Source: Sherwoodlollariibacterium sp049275655 (GTDB lineage: Bacteria > Omnitrophota > Gorgyraeia > Gygaellales > Profunditerraquicolaceae). From it: 64,000 nt of DNA. Both the position numbers and the translations under genes were made by a program. The notes under the pieces are model-generated. The model saw only the letters and a list, made by a program, of their open reading frames with translations. It ran no database searches and was not told the origin of the DNA. Below, piece after piece: positions 51,994 to 60,776 of the stretch. Positions within the stretch are counted from its first letter, which is position 1. Each line of letters opens with the position of its first letter. The DNA lies in NCBI GenBank assembly GCA_049275655.1, contig JBASUY010000030.1:124001-188000 (forward strand), written 5' to 3'.

Positions 51994-53008
51994 GCTTTAC
52001 TATCCCTAACTCTACACGTAAGGCTATTACATCTAACCCCGCAAAAAGCGAAGAAGCATCTTGGGTAAATCTTGAAGCGTCCTTATCCGTAGTAATGATT
52101 AACTTAATCCCCCTCTCTTTAGCTTTAGCGGCGATTAGCCCTAACTCTGCCAAAGTAAAGTGATGGTGGTCAGGAAATCTTAAGTCTAAAGTTATATCTA
52201 CCCCCAAATTACGGACTAAATACAGGAAGGAATCCGGGTCTGCTATACCGGATAATAAGAGGGCTTTATTTTGCCTATCAAGCTCTTCTATTCCTAATAA
52301 TTTATCCGAATATTTAATATTATAAAAACCTACCGGACGATAAAGCGCCTCTACTACCAATGCCTTAGGCTGGTATCTAATTAAATCTTTTTTTAGCCTT
52401 GCCAAAGATTCTACGCAGGCAAGGTCAACCTTGGTTAAAACAAAGATATCTGCCCTTCTTAAAGAGCTCAATGGCTCACGCATAATACCCCTCGGCAACA
52501 TATTCCGGTTACCAAAAGGGTTGCGCGCGTCAATAACAACTATCTCTAAGTCTTTTTTTATCCTCCACTGCTGAAAACCGTCATCTAATACAACCGTATC
52601 AACGCCATACTCTCTTGATGCCCTTTTAGCCGCCCGATACCTATCTTTATCTACTATAACAAAGGCCCTTTCTAAGTTTTTAGCGAGCATCTTAGGCTCA
52701 TCGCTAAAATTATCCGCCCCCCCTGACTTATAACCTCTGGTCAAAATAGCCAAAGGTATCTTGCGCTTCTGCAAGTAAAGCGAGATTAACTCAACCAAAG
52801 GGGTCTTACCCGTCCCTCCTAAGGTGATATTGCCTACGCTTATAACTTTAAGGTTTAAACGCTTCTGGTCTGATAGAGATAGAAAGATTAAAAAGCGTAT
52901 AATCAAGCCATAGATAAAAGAAAGGCATAAAAGCAAAAACTTTGCCCCTAAGAATATTACCCCTTTATATTTATCCGTAGCCAAATTATAAAGCATTTTC
53001 CGCATCAT
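51947..53008 (-). CDS. lpxK: tetraacyldisaccharide 4'-kinase
   Basis: 353 residues. Phosphorylates the lipid A disaccharide to lipid IVA at the inner membrane. N-terminal membrane segment (FLLLCLSFIYGLIIRFLIFL), P-loop ISVGNITLGGTGKTPLVELI, TRGYKSGG, VVLDDGFQQW, FGNRNMLPRGIMREP and FPDHHHFT are diagnostic. Lies between kdtA and the acyltransferase, a lipid A maturation cluster; lpxA-lpxD are not in this window. Confidence 0.96.
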   Translation of the reverse strand: MMRKMLYNLATDKYKGVIFLGAKFLLLCLSFIYGLIIRFLIFLSLSDQKRLNLKVISVGNITLGGTGKTPLVELISLYLQKRKIPLAILTRGYKSGGADNFSDEPKMLAKNLERAFVIVDKDRYRAAKRASREYGVDTVVLDDGFQQWRIKKDLEIVVIDARNPFGNRNMLPRGIMREPLSSLRRADIFVLTKVDLACVESLARLKKDLIRYQPKALVVEALYRPVGFYNIKYSDKLLGIEELDRQNKALLLSGIADPDSFLYLVRNLGVDITLDLRFPDHHHFTLAELGLIAAKAKERGIKLIITTDKDASRFTQDASSLFAGLDVIALRVELGIVKHEKEFFNRLLSLYSF

Positions 53009-53058
53009 AATAAAATCTTTTCTTCTAATTTTAGAGTTATCATTTTAATAAAAAATAG

Positions 53059-54312
53059 CTAAAGAATCAGCCTTTTTATCAATGATATATTCTTATCCGT
53101 AGCCCCGCGATTTGCGGCTATCACAAGCTGAGCATTATTAACTAAAACATCTGCCTTAGAGTTATCGGTAAGCACTCCTTTTATTGCTTTGATTAACCCT
53201 TCGGCATTTAAAACCTGTAAAGCTGCTTGGCTGTTTAAAAACTCCTGCGCTATATCCCGAAAGTTAAATATATACGGCCCAAAAAAAACTGGCTTATTCA
53301 AAAATGCCGGCTCTAAAATATTATGCCCCCCTCTTTTTACAAGACTACCTCCTACAAAAACAATATCCGCAGCTGAATAGTATTTAACTAAATTGCCTAT
53401 CGTATCTAAAATAAATACTGCCCTTTCTTTTAAGGTTTTATCTTTAAGTACGCTTACCCTCTCTACTAAAAACCCTTTTGACCTAACCAACTTACTAATA
53501 TTATCCGATCTTTCAGGGTGGCGCGGAGCAAGCAAAAGGCGTAAGTAAGGAAAGGGTTTTAGAAGTTTTTTATAAACATCTAACAAAACTTCCTCCTCCT
53601 TTGGGTGCGTTGAGCCGGCAACTAAAAGAATATCCCCCTTATCTAATTTAAGCTCTGCCCTGTATATTGCAGAATCATAAGAACTTATATCCTGGTCAAA
53701 CTTCATATTCCCCGTAACCTCAATCTTCGCAGGGACAACCCCTAGCGTAGAGAGTTTAAGACTATCGCTTTTAGATTGAGCGCAAAAGATACTAACCTTT
53801 TTTAGGATAGGCTTAATTATCTTTCTTAGCGCTAAATACCCCTTAAAAGAAGCGTCAGAGATGCGCGCATTAAGGACTACTACAGGGACTGCGTTTTTAT
53901 GCAAAGAATTTATAAGATTAGGCCACAACTCTGTTTCAATAATGATAAATATACAGGGCTTAACCCTCTTGATAACAAAATTAGTTATGCAACTAATATC
54001 AAAAGGCAAATAGGTAACAAAATCTTTCTCCTTGGCTATGGAGCGGGCAATAGTATTTCCCGTAGGAGTAACCGTAGATATTACAAATTGTTTTTCAGGG
54101 TATATTTTTCTTAGCCCCTCAATAAGCCTGCGCGCAGATACTGCCTCTCCTACACTTACCGCATGAACCCATATCGGGGAATGGAACTCTACTCCCTTAG
54201 GCAAAACGCCAAACCTTCTTATAAACCCGCAGTGAAATTTACCCTTAAATAAATAAACCGGGATATTTATAATGATAAAGAGAATAAATACTAAATCATA
54301 AAGTAGCGTCAA
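53059..54312 (-). CDS. kdtA: Kdo transferase
   Basis: 417 residues, GT30. Adds Kdo from CMP-Kdo to lipid IVA. N-terminal membrane anchor, then IWVHAVSVGEAVSARRLIE with the catalytic Glu, VISTVTPTGNTIA, IIIETELWPNLI, VVVLNARISDASFKGY, AGSTHPKEEEVLLDVY and FVGGSLVKRGGHNILEPA. The start is TTG at 54312, chosen because GGAGG stands 6 bases upstream and the N-terminus reads MTLLYDLVFILFII. The region just upstream holds three tandem heptamers. Confidence 0.95.
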   Translation of the reverse strand: MTLLYDLVFILFIIINIPVYLFKGKFHCGFIRRFGVLPKGVEFHSPIWVHAVSVGEAVSARRLIEGLRKIYPEKQFVISTVTPTGNTIARSIAKEKDFVTYLPFDISCITNFVIKRVKPCIFIIIETELWPNLINSLHKNAVPVVVLNARISDASFKGYLALRKIIKPILKKVSIFCAQSKSDSLKLSTLGVVPAKIEVTGNMKFDQDISSYDSAIYRAELKLDKGDILLVAGSTHPKEEEVLLDVYKKLLKPFPYLRLLLAPRHPERSDNISKLVRSKGFLVERVSVLKDKTLKERAVFILDTIGNLVKYYSAADIVFVGGSLVKRGGHNILEPAFLNKPVFFGPYIFNFRDIAQEFLNSQAALQVLNAEGLIKAIKGVLTDNSKADVLVNNAQLVIAANRGATDKNISLIKRLIL

Positions 54313-54324
54313 ACTCCCCCTCCT

Positions 54325-54345
54325 ATATACTGTATACTATATACT
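54325..54345. repeat. three tandem heptamers (R)TATACT
   Basis: On the plus strand ATATACT, GTATACT, ATATACT without gaps, placed between the xer stop and the kdtA ribosome-binding site. It may be a small slippage repeat or a binding site. No function can be assigned. Confidence 0.5.
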
Positions 54346-54350
54346 TACCT

Positions 54351-55220
54351 TTAGGCGTGCGGATGCGCTTTATCATAAACGCTCTTTAATTTTTCCGTAG
54401 TTAAATGCGTGTATATCTGCGTAGTAGAAAGGTTAGCGTGCCCTAATAACTCCTGAACCGTGCGTAAATCCGCGCCGCGGTTTAAAAGGTGCGTGGCAAA
54501 TGAATGCCTTAAGGTGTGCGCAGAGATACCGCGTAAAAGCCCAGCACTCTTTAAATACTTTCCTACTATTCCTCTTACCCCGCGCGTGGTGATACGCTTC
54601 CCGTTCTTATTAAGAAAGACTGCCTCATTTTCTTTCTTTCTTGCCTTAAGATAATTTCTTATCGCCTTAAGGGCTATATCTCCGACAGGAACAACCCTCT
54701 CTTTTTTGCCCTTACCCATAACCTTTATTATCCCGCTGATAAAATCCACTGCGTTTAAATCTAAGGCTACTAACTCCGATATACGCAACCCGCTTGAATA
54801 AAAGACCTCTAAAATTGCCCTATCGCGCAAGGCAAACGCATCCTTATCATCCTTCGGGTAAACCGCCTCTATCAACTTAGAGACCTCATCTTCGGTCATA
54901 AAAGAAGGTAGGGGTTTTTCTAACTTTGGGCTTGAGAGCATAAGTATAGGGTTAGTTTTAAGAAGGTTCTCGCGGGTTAAGAACCTAAAGAAACTACGCA
55001 AGGCAGATAATTTGCGGCCTATGGTTCTATTGCCTAATTTCTTTTCTTTTAAAACTGCCAAATACTTTCTTAAAAAAAGGTAATCTATGCTCTCTAAAGA
55101 TATCTCCCCGCAAAACCTCTTAAAATCTTTTAGGTCCAAATGATAGTTTAATAGCGTATGCGCAGAATAATTCTTTTCAATCTCTAAATAACGCATAAAC
55201 TTTTCGATATATTTTTCCAT
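54351..55220 (-). CDS. tyrosine recombinase XerC/XerD
   Basis: 289 residues, size of Xer recombinases that resolve chromosome dimers at dif. N-terminal SAM-like domain (YLEIEKNYSAHTLLNYHLDL). Catalytic residues: Arg in SSGLRISELVALD, Lys in VMGKGKKERVVP, HTLRHSFATHLLNRG, LGHANLSTTQIYTH with the final Tyr. No attachment sites or mobile genes surround it, so a housekeeping role is more likely than an integrase. XerC and XerD cannot be told apart from this single copy. Confidence 0.92.
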   Translation of the reverse strand: MEKYIEKFMRYLEIEKNYSAHTLLNYHLDLKDFKRFCGEISLESIDYLFLRKYLAVLKEKKLGNRTIGRKLSALRSFFRFLTRENLLKTNPILMLSSPKLEKPLPSFMTEDEVSKLIEAVYPKDDKDAFALRDRAILEVFYSSGLRISELVALDLNAVDFISGIIKVMGKGKKERVVPVGDIALKAIRNYLKARKKENEAVFLNKNGKRITTRGVRGIVGKYLKSAGLLRGISAHTLRHSFATHLLNRGADLRTVQELLGHANLSTTQIYTHLTTEKLKSVYDKAHPHA

Positions 55221-55226
55221 AAATCA

Positions 55227-55715
55227 TTACTTCTCTACAAAATTAATTCCAAAGACGTAGTTAGACTGAGCTTCTGTTACATCATTCCGCGTTAAAGGCC
55301 CTTCTCTATAAGGCACCTTTTTAATAGTAATACAGTTTTTTTTATCTGCAGGCCTTATTAAAAATGTCTCTGTAGGATGACTCATTCCCGGATTCAAGTA
55401 AACTTCATTATTTCGAGAAAATGGGAATTCAAATAAATTTTCTCTATCATGAAACAAGCTTTTTACTATAAGCTTATTACCCTTAATACCCATATAGGTA
55501 ATTGTAAGCTCCATAAACCCCATAGGCTCAGGCCCATGATCAGTAATCATCATTCCTCTTATATAAGAGGATTTAGGATCATGATAAATAGTATCTCCGG
55601 GACAAATTATCTTCTCATAATCACCTGCCATAACAAGCCCGCTTAAAATCACAATAGATAACAAAGTAGGTAAAAAAATTGTAAAAAAATAGAAGACTTG
55701 GCTTTTCTTTCTCAT
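55227..55715 (-). CDS. hypothetical exported protein
   Basis: 162 residues, not recognised. Residues 8-30 (FYFFTIFLPTLLSIVILSGL) are a signal peptide or anchor, with cleavage plausible after VMA. The mature part is beta-rich with YEKIICPGDTIYHDP, GFMELTITYMGIKGNKLIV, a LFEFPFSRNNEVYLNPG stretch and a KVPYREGPL segment. Two cysteines (in ICPG and KKNCIT) could pair. It fits between xer (6 bases) and topA (25 bases) in the same direction. Codon use looks like that of its neighbours. Confidence 0.6.
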   Translation of the reverse strand: MRKKSQVFYFFTIFLPTLLSIVILSGLVMAGDYEKIICPGDTIYHDPKSSYIRGMMITDHGPEPMGFMELTITYMGIKGNKLIVKSLFHDRENLFEFPFSRNNEVYLNPGMSHPTETFLIRPADKKNCITIKKVPYREGPLTRNDVTEAQSNYVFGINFVEK

Positions 55716-55740
55716 AATTATCCTTCCTTTTTATTAAATA

Positions 55741-57735
55741 CTACTGTTGAGAATTAGGTTTATCTTCCGGCAAAGTGCGTGAAGTAAAACGGCACTTCGG
55801 GAAATTTGAGCAGCCATAAAAAAACCCTCTCTTTGAACGGCGCTCAATCAATTCGCCCGTACAACCCTCTTGCGGGCATTTAACCCCAGAAGTTATAGAC
55901 TTAGAACTCTTACACTCAGGAAACCCCGAACAACTTAAAAACTTTCCACGCCTACCCCATTTAACAATTAATGGTTTTCCGCACTTATCGCAAACCTGAT
56001 CAGTGGCAATCACCTCCTTCTTCACATTAGCCTGCGCAAAATCAAGGCTCGCCTTAAATGGCTGATAAAAATCATTTAATACCTTAAGCCTTTCTAATTT
56101 ACCCTCTTCTATCCTGTCAAGCTCCTCCTCCATAAGCGCGGTAAATTTAAGGTCAACAATCTTTGGAAAATACTCTACAAGCAAATCACAAACCTTAAAG
56201 CCCAACTCAGTAGGATGAAAATAACCTTTAATCCTGCGCGTATAATCCCGCAATATTAGAGTATAGATTATCGGCGCATAGGTTGAAGGCCTACCTATGC
56301 CTTCATCTTCTAAGGCCTTTATTAGCGAACTATCTGAATACCTTGCCGGAGGCTTAGTAAAATGCTGGGAGGAGGATAACTTTAATAACCTTAGAACGTC
56401 TCCTTCTTTTAATAAAGGTATCTTATTATTTGTGCCTTCATCTTCTTTTTTTCCATTATCCTCATCTTTAAGGTTATCATTATAGGCTGCAGCAAAACCT
56501 GCAAAAGAAAGCGTGCTGCCTGAAGCAGTAAAATTATACTTGCCTGCTTCGATATTTACTGTAACAACCTTGTAAACCGCAGGCTTCATCTGAGAGGCAA
56601 TAAAGCGGTTATATATAAGGGTGTATAATTTAAGCTGCTCTGAGCTAAGAAAAGTCTTCAACCCCTCAGGATGGCGCGAAACAAACGTCGGCCTGATCGC
56701 TTCGTGCGCTTCTTGAGCTAATTTTTTTACCTTGTAATAGTTTGGTTTCTCTGGAAGACTCTCTTTGCCAAAGTATCTTACAATATGTTCGCGCACCTCT
56801 GAGATCGCCTCAGGCGAAACCCGAAAAGAATCTGTCCTCATATAGGTGATAAGCCCGATAGGGTTGCCTTCGCCAATATCAATCCCCTCATAAAGCTGTT
56901 GGGCTATATGCATAGTTTTACTCGCGCTAAACTTTAACTTATTAAATGCCTCTTGCTGCATAGTGCTGGTTATAAACGGAGGGTTAGGGTAACGTTTCTT
57001 ATCCGTATGTTTTACTTCTGATACCTTAAATTCATTTTTCTTTATATCGCTACAGATATCTTCTGCTTCTTTTTGAGTGCTTATCTTTACCTTTTTATCC
57101 TCTATTCTGTCAAGCTTAGCAAGAAAAGCATTATCCTCCTTAGATAACTTAGCTTCTATCTGCCAGTATTCTTCTGCAGTAAACTTTTGAATATCTCTTT
57201 CTCTATCTATAATAAGCCTTAATGCTGCTGACTGAACCCTACCAGCGCTTAAACCCCGGGCAATCTTCTTCCAGAGTAGTGGGCTTAAAAAATACCCTAC
57301 AATCCTATCTAAGACCCTGCGTCCTGCCTGCGCTTCAATCATATTATTATCAAAATCACGCGCATGCTTAAACGCCTCTTTCACTGCAGTAGGGGTAATC
57401 TCATGGAAGGTTACCCTCAGGATATTTTCATTCTTTTTAAATACCGTTCTTTTTAACTGCCAGCCAATAGCCTCCCCTTCCCGGTCAGGGTCAGTAGCAA
57501 TATAAATTGCCTCTTTGCCTTTCGCCTCTTTTTTAATAGCAGAGAGAGCCTTTTGCCGCCCGGGGATAATAACATACTCTGCCTCAAAGTTATTCTCTAT
57601 ATCAACCCCTAATTTCTTCTGCGGCAGGTCAATAATATGCCCCATAGAAGAGGCTACTTTAAAATTATCCCCTAATATCTTACTGATGGTCTTTGCTTTA
57701 GCAGGAGACTCTACTATTACAAGGCTCTTTTTCAT
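55741..57735 (-). CDS. topA: DNA topoisomerase I
   Basis: 664 residues, type IA. TOPRIM domain with VIVESPAKAKTISKIL and TDPDREGEAIGWQL, active-site Tyr in YMRTDSFRVSPEAIS, and ARYSDSSLIKALEDEGIGRPSTYAPI. Two C-terminal zinc-ribbon repeats (CDKCGKPL with CSGFPEC, CPQEGCTGEL with CSNFPKC). Relaxes negative supercoils. Directly follows dprA, a frequent dprA-topA arrangement. Confidence 0.97.
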   Translation of the reverse strand: MKKSLVIVESPAKAKTISKILGDNFKVASSMGHIIDLPQKKLGVDIENNFEAEYVIIPGRQKALSAIKKEAKGKEAIYIATDPDREGEAIGWQLKRTVFKKNENILRVTFHEITPTAVKEAFKHARDFDNNMIEAQAGRRVLDRIVGYFLSPLLWKKIARGLSAGRVQSAALRLIIDRERDIQKFTAEEYWQIEAKLSKEDNAFLAKLDRIEDKKVKISTQKEAEDICSDIKKNEFKVSEVKHTDKKRYPNPPFITSTMQQEAFNKLKFSASKTMHIAQQLYEGIDIGEGNPIGLITYMRTDSFRVSPEAISEVREHIVRYFGKESLPEKPNYYKVKKLAQEAHEAIRPTFVSRHPEGLKTFLSSEQLKLYTLIYNRFIASQMKPAVYKVVTVNIEAGKYNFTASGSTLSFAGFAAAYNDNLKDEDNGKKEDEGTNNKIPLLKEGDVLRLLKLSSSQHFTKPPARYSDSSLIKALEDEGIGRPSTYAPIIYTLILRDYTRRIKGYFHPTELGFKVCDLLVEYFPKIVDLKFTALMEEELDRIEEGKLERLKVLNDFYQPFKASLDFAQANVKKEVIATDQVCDKCGKPLIVKWGRRGKFLSCSGFPECKSSKSITSGVKCPQEGCTGELIERRSKRGFFYGCSNFPKCRFTSRTLPEDKPNSQQ

Positions 57736-58827
57736 TTATGAACACCTCACATAATATTTTCCGGGAAGTTCCTTTACTAATTTTTTTGCAATAAGCTTAA
57801 AAAGCATATTAGAGATATCCGGGATACTAATCCCGGATATGCTTACAAGCTCATCTAACTGTAAAGCCTCAGAGGAAATAAACCCATAGAGAATATCCTC
57901 TTCCTTGTTGTTAGAATAAATAACCTCTGTAGCTCTCTTCTCTTGAGGCTTAGAAAGAAAAGAAAACTCTTCAGTTATATCACTGACTTCGGTAACTAAT
58001 TTAGCGCCTTGTTTTATCAACTCATTAGTCCCAATAGAGTTTATAGAATCTACCTTCCCCGGTATTGAAAAAACTTCCCTTCCCTGCTCAAGGGCAAAAT
58101 CAGCGGTTATAAGCGCTCCGCTATTACGAGATGCCTCTACCACTAATACCCCAAGGCTTAATCCGCTTATTAAACGGTTACGCCTGGGGAAATTATACGG
58201 CAAAGGCTTAGTATTTAGGGGAAACTCTGAGATTACCGCGCCTTGATTAGCTATCTTATCGGCTAATTTTAAGTTTTCAGGCGGGTATATACAATTTAAC
58301 CCGCTTCCGATTACTGCAATAGTCCGCTTCCCTGCTTTTAGCGCGCCACGGTGGCTATATGTGTCTATTCCTCGGGCTAACCCAGAGACAATAACAAAAC
58401 CCTGCTCAGCCAAACCAAAAGCAAACTCCTCTGCCTGAGTAAGCCCGTAAAGAGTAGCCCTTCTTGAGCCTACAATAGCTAAAGCAATATTATCCTGCGG
58501 GATTAAATTACCCTTTACATAAAAGACTATCGGTGCTCCGGGGATATTTTTAAGGTTAGCAGGATACTCTTCGCTCTCAATAGTAACAATCTTTAAATTT
58601 AGTTTTTTAGCTAAACTTAACTCCTCTTCGACGTCTCTTCTGCTTATCGCAACTATTTTTTCAGCTATAACCTCTCCTACTCCAAAAATCTTAGATAACT
58701 CATCCTGCTTGACGCGCATTATATTTTCAGGAGAACCAAAGATACTCAAAAGCTTATTTAATCTTACGCTTCCGATATCTCCTACCATATTTAAGGCAAG
58801 TAATGCCTCTGTCCTATTCATATTCAT
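57736..58827 (-). CDS. dprA: DNA-processing protein DprA
   Basis: 363 residues. Loads RecA on incoming single-stranded DNA. An N-terminal helix-hairpin-helix region precedes the Rossmann core with IVGSRRATLYGLTQAEEFA, VSGLARGIDTYSHRGAL, IGSGLNCIYPPENLKLAD, FPRRNRLISGLS and GALITADFALEQGREVF. A C-terminal winged helix (about 300-363) follows. Start overlaps aroK by four bases. Confidence 0.96.
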   Translation of the reverse strand: MNMNRTEALLALNMVGDIGSVRLNKLLSIFGSPENIMRVKQDELSKIFGVGEVIAEKIVAISRRDVEEELSLAKKLNLKIVTIESEEYPANLKNIPGAPIVFYVKGNLIPQDNIALAIVGSRRATLYGLTQAEEFAFGLAEQGFVIVSGLARGIDTYSHRGALKAGKRTIAVIGSGLNCIYPPENLKLADKIANQGAVISEFPLNTKPLPYNFPRRNRLISGLSLGVLVVEASRNSGALITADFALEQGREVFSIPGKVDSINSIGTNELIKQGAKLVTEVSDITEEFSFLSKPQEKRATEVIYSNNKEEDILYGFISSEALQLDELVSISGISIPDISNMLFKLIAKKLVKELPGKYYVRCS

Positions 58828-59333
58828 CTTTTAATTAACCTTAAAATCCCTGTAACTACTTTAGATACTGAAAGTTTTGATGTGTCTATAAGTTTATCCG
58901 CCTTAGCATAATATGGAGCGCGCAATTTTAATAAAAGGCTTATCTTCTCTTTAGGGTTATCCACGTTAAGAAGGGGCCTTGATTTTAATCCTTTTGTCCT
59001 CTTTAAGATTATGGCAGGCGTAGCCTTAAGGCAAATAACTATGCCTGTCTTTTTCATCGTCTTAATATTGTCCTCATCGCAGACAATCCCGCCTCCGCAG
59101 GAGACTACAAAGCTCTTCTCTAAAGAAACCTCTTTTAATATCTTTTTCTCTATCCGCCTGAAATATGGCTCCCCTTTTTTACTGAATATATCTGCTATAC
59201 TCCTTCCTTCCCTTAACTCAATCAACTCATCTAAATCAACAAAACGCCACTTCTTCTTCTTAGCTAACTCTCTTCCAACCGTAGACTTCCCTGTCCCCAT
59301 AAACCCGACAAGATAGATATTCTTCATCTTCAA
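58824..59333 (-). CDS. aroK: shikimate kinase
   Basis: 169 residues. P-loop GFMGTGKSTVGRELA, shikimate-site FVDLDELIELREG and YFRRIE, CGGGIV, and lid region RPLL. Phosphorylates shikimate on the way to chorismate, whose synthase (aroC) is nearby upstream with only the SpoVG-like gene between. An imperfect hairpin precedes it. Confidence 0.96.
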   Translation of the reverse strand: MKMKNIYLVGFMGTGKSTVGRELAKKKKWRFVDLDELIELREGRSIADIFSKKGEPYFRRIEKKILKEVSLEKSFVVSCGGGIVCDEDNIKTMKKTGIVICLKATPAIILKRTKGLKSRPLLNVDNPKEKISLLLKLRAPYYAKADKLIDTSKLSVSKVVTGILRLIKR

Positions 59334-59342
59334 CCCTTAATT

Positions 59343-59412
59343 AAAAAGGAAGCAGATAAAGGTACGGATAAAAAATATTCTTTCTTATCCCTACCTTTAC
59401 CTATTCCTTTTT
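59343..59412 (-). terminator. long imperfect stem-loop between the SpoVG-like gene and aroK
   Basis: Arms of about 28 bases (59343-59371 and 59385-59412) pair with few mismatches: AAAAAGGAA, AAAGGTA and GGATAA match in order. In the minus direction the stem ends in CCTTTTTAATT, so it could terminate or attenuate transcription after the SpoVG-like gene. It is longer than ordinary terminators. Confidence 0.55.
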
Positions 59413-59420
59413 AGCGCATT

Positions 59421-59681
59421 TTACTCCTGATATGCTGCTAAGGCTACCTCGGTTAATGCCTGGCGCGCCTCCTTTGAAGAAGGATAAAAAGCATTATACC
59501 ACTTTCCGTCCTTTGCCTTATCCTGCGGCATACTCAAGAATAACCCCTTCTGACCCTGGATAATCTTAAGGCCCTTGACGATAAAACTACCTATTGCTAT
59601 ATCCAAAAAGGCCTTAGTCTTTGAATCTCCCTCTAACTTGTATAACCTAACTACCTTTAAATCTGATTCCCCTATCATCAT
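59421..59681 (-). CDS. spoVG: SpoVG-family RNA/DNA-binding protein
   Basis: 86 residues from the ATG at 59681, which is preceded by an AAGGGGGG ribosome-binding site. VVRLYKLEGDSKTKAFLDIA, FIVKGLKIIQGQKGLFLSMP and NAFYPSSKEARQALTEVAL align in order with SpoVG (IDGNNGLFVAMPSKR type core). In Bacillus it affects septation, and in Borrelia and staphylococci it binds nucleic acid; here there are no sporulation genes. Flanked by aroC and the stem-loop before aroK. Confidence 0.85.
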   Translation of the reverse strand: MMIGESDLKVVRLYKLEGDSKTKAFLDIAIGSFIVKGLKIIQGQKGLFLSMPQDKAKDGKWYNAFYPSSKEARQALTEVALAAYQE

Positions 59682-59726
59682 TATCACCCCCCTTCTAAAG
59701 ACAATAGACGAAGGAGGATGAAAAAT

Positions 59727-60767
59727 CTAACTAATTCTTTTTAAGTAATTATTGTAGTTTAACTTTATATCGGCAATAGAATCTGAGCCGAATTTATCTA
59801 AGAATAATTCGGCTAAGACATAAGCACATGCCCCTTCGGCTACAACACCTGCAGAACCTACCACGCAAGTATCTGTCCTTTCTACCGCTGCCTTAGAGGG
59901 CTTGCCTGTTTTTATATTAACTGAATCAAGCGGGTTAATCAAAGTGCTAATCGGCTTCATACAGACACGCAAGACTATATCCTCTCCGTTAGACACCCCC
60001 CCCTCAATTCCCCCTGCATTATTGGCTTTACGCATATATCCTTTTTTCTTATTGCTGTATATAGCATCATGCGCCTCTGAGCCAAAACTTTCAGCATAGC
60101 CAAACCCAAGCCCTATCTCTATTGCCTTTATCCCGGGGATAGAGACAACTGCCTGCGCTAATTTTGCGTCAAGCCTCTTATCAGGCTGAACATAACTACC
60201 TAAGCCTACAGGCACTCCTTTAATACTAACCTCAAATACCCCGCCTACAGTATCTTTTCTTTTTATAGCCTCTTTTATTGCCTCTTTCATCCCATAAGAA
60301 GTGCTTTCCCCTTTAATAGATAAGACCTTGCTTGAAATACTTACCTTAAACTCGCTTAAAAGAATCTTACATAAAGCACCTACCCCGACAATGGCAACCG
60401 TACTTCTTGCTGAGGCGCGCTCTAAAACTTGGCGTATATCAGTAAACCCGTATTTTAAAAACCCTGCTAAATCCGCATGGCCTGGACGGGGGGATAAGAC
60501 CTTATGCAATTTTTCAATGCTAAAATCTTTATTCTTGACCAATAAGGCTATCGGACTGCCAAGGGTTGTATTATTTTTTAAGCCGGAGAGTATCTCTACC
60601 CGGTCTTTTTCAATCTGCATCCGCTTGCCCCTGCCAAACCCCTCTTGCCTACGCCTTAGCTCATAATTTATCTTAAGAGGATCTATCTTTAACCCCGCAG
60701 GCAGGCCCTCTAAGATAGCAACAATTGCCTTGCCATGCGACTCTCCGGCTGTTAAATACCTTAACAT
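59727..60767 (-). CDS. aroC: chorismate synthase
   Basis: 346 residues. FMN-dependent final step to chorismate. LTAGESHGKAIVAILEGLPAG at the N-terminus, RRRQEGFGRGKRMQIE, RPGHADLAGFLKYGF, RASARSTVAIVGVGAL and NAGGIEGGVSNGEDIV. With aroK it marks an aromatic-amino-acid cluster. Confidence 0.97.
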   Translation of the reverse strand: MLRYLTAGESHGKAIVAILEGLPAGLKIDPLKINYELRRRQEGFGRGKRMQIEKDRVEILSGLKNNTTLGSPIALLVKNKDFSIEKLHKVLSPRPGHADLAGFLKYGFTDIRQVLERASARSTVAIVGVGALCKILLSEFKVSISSKVLSIKGESTSYGMKEAIKEAIKRKDTVGGVFEVSIKGVPVGLGSYVQPDKRLDAKLAQAVVSIPGIKAIEIGLGFGYAESFGSEAHDAIYSNKKKGYMRKANNAGGIEGGVSNGEDIVLRVCMKPISTLINPLDSVNIKTGKPSKAAVERTDTCVVGSAGVVAEGACAYVLAELFLDKFGSDSIADIKLNYNNYLKRIS

Positions 60768-60776
60768 AATTACCTC

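Noticed and set aside
54351..55220. integrase marking a mobile element
   Set aside because: No attachment-site repeats, tRNA, transposase or phage genes nearby, and the protein has Xer size and context.
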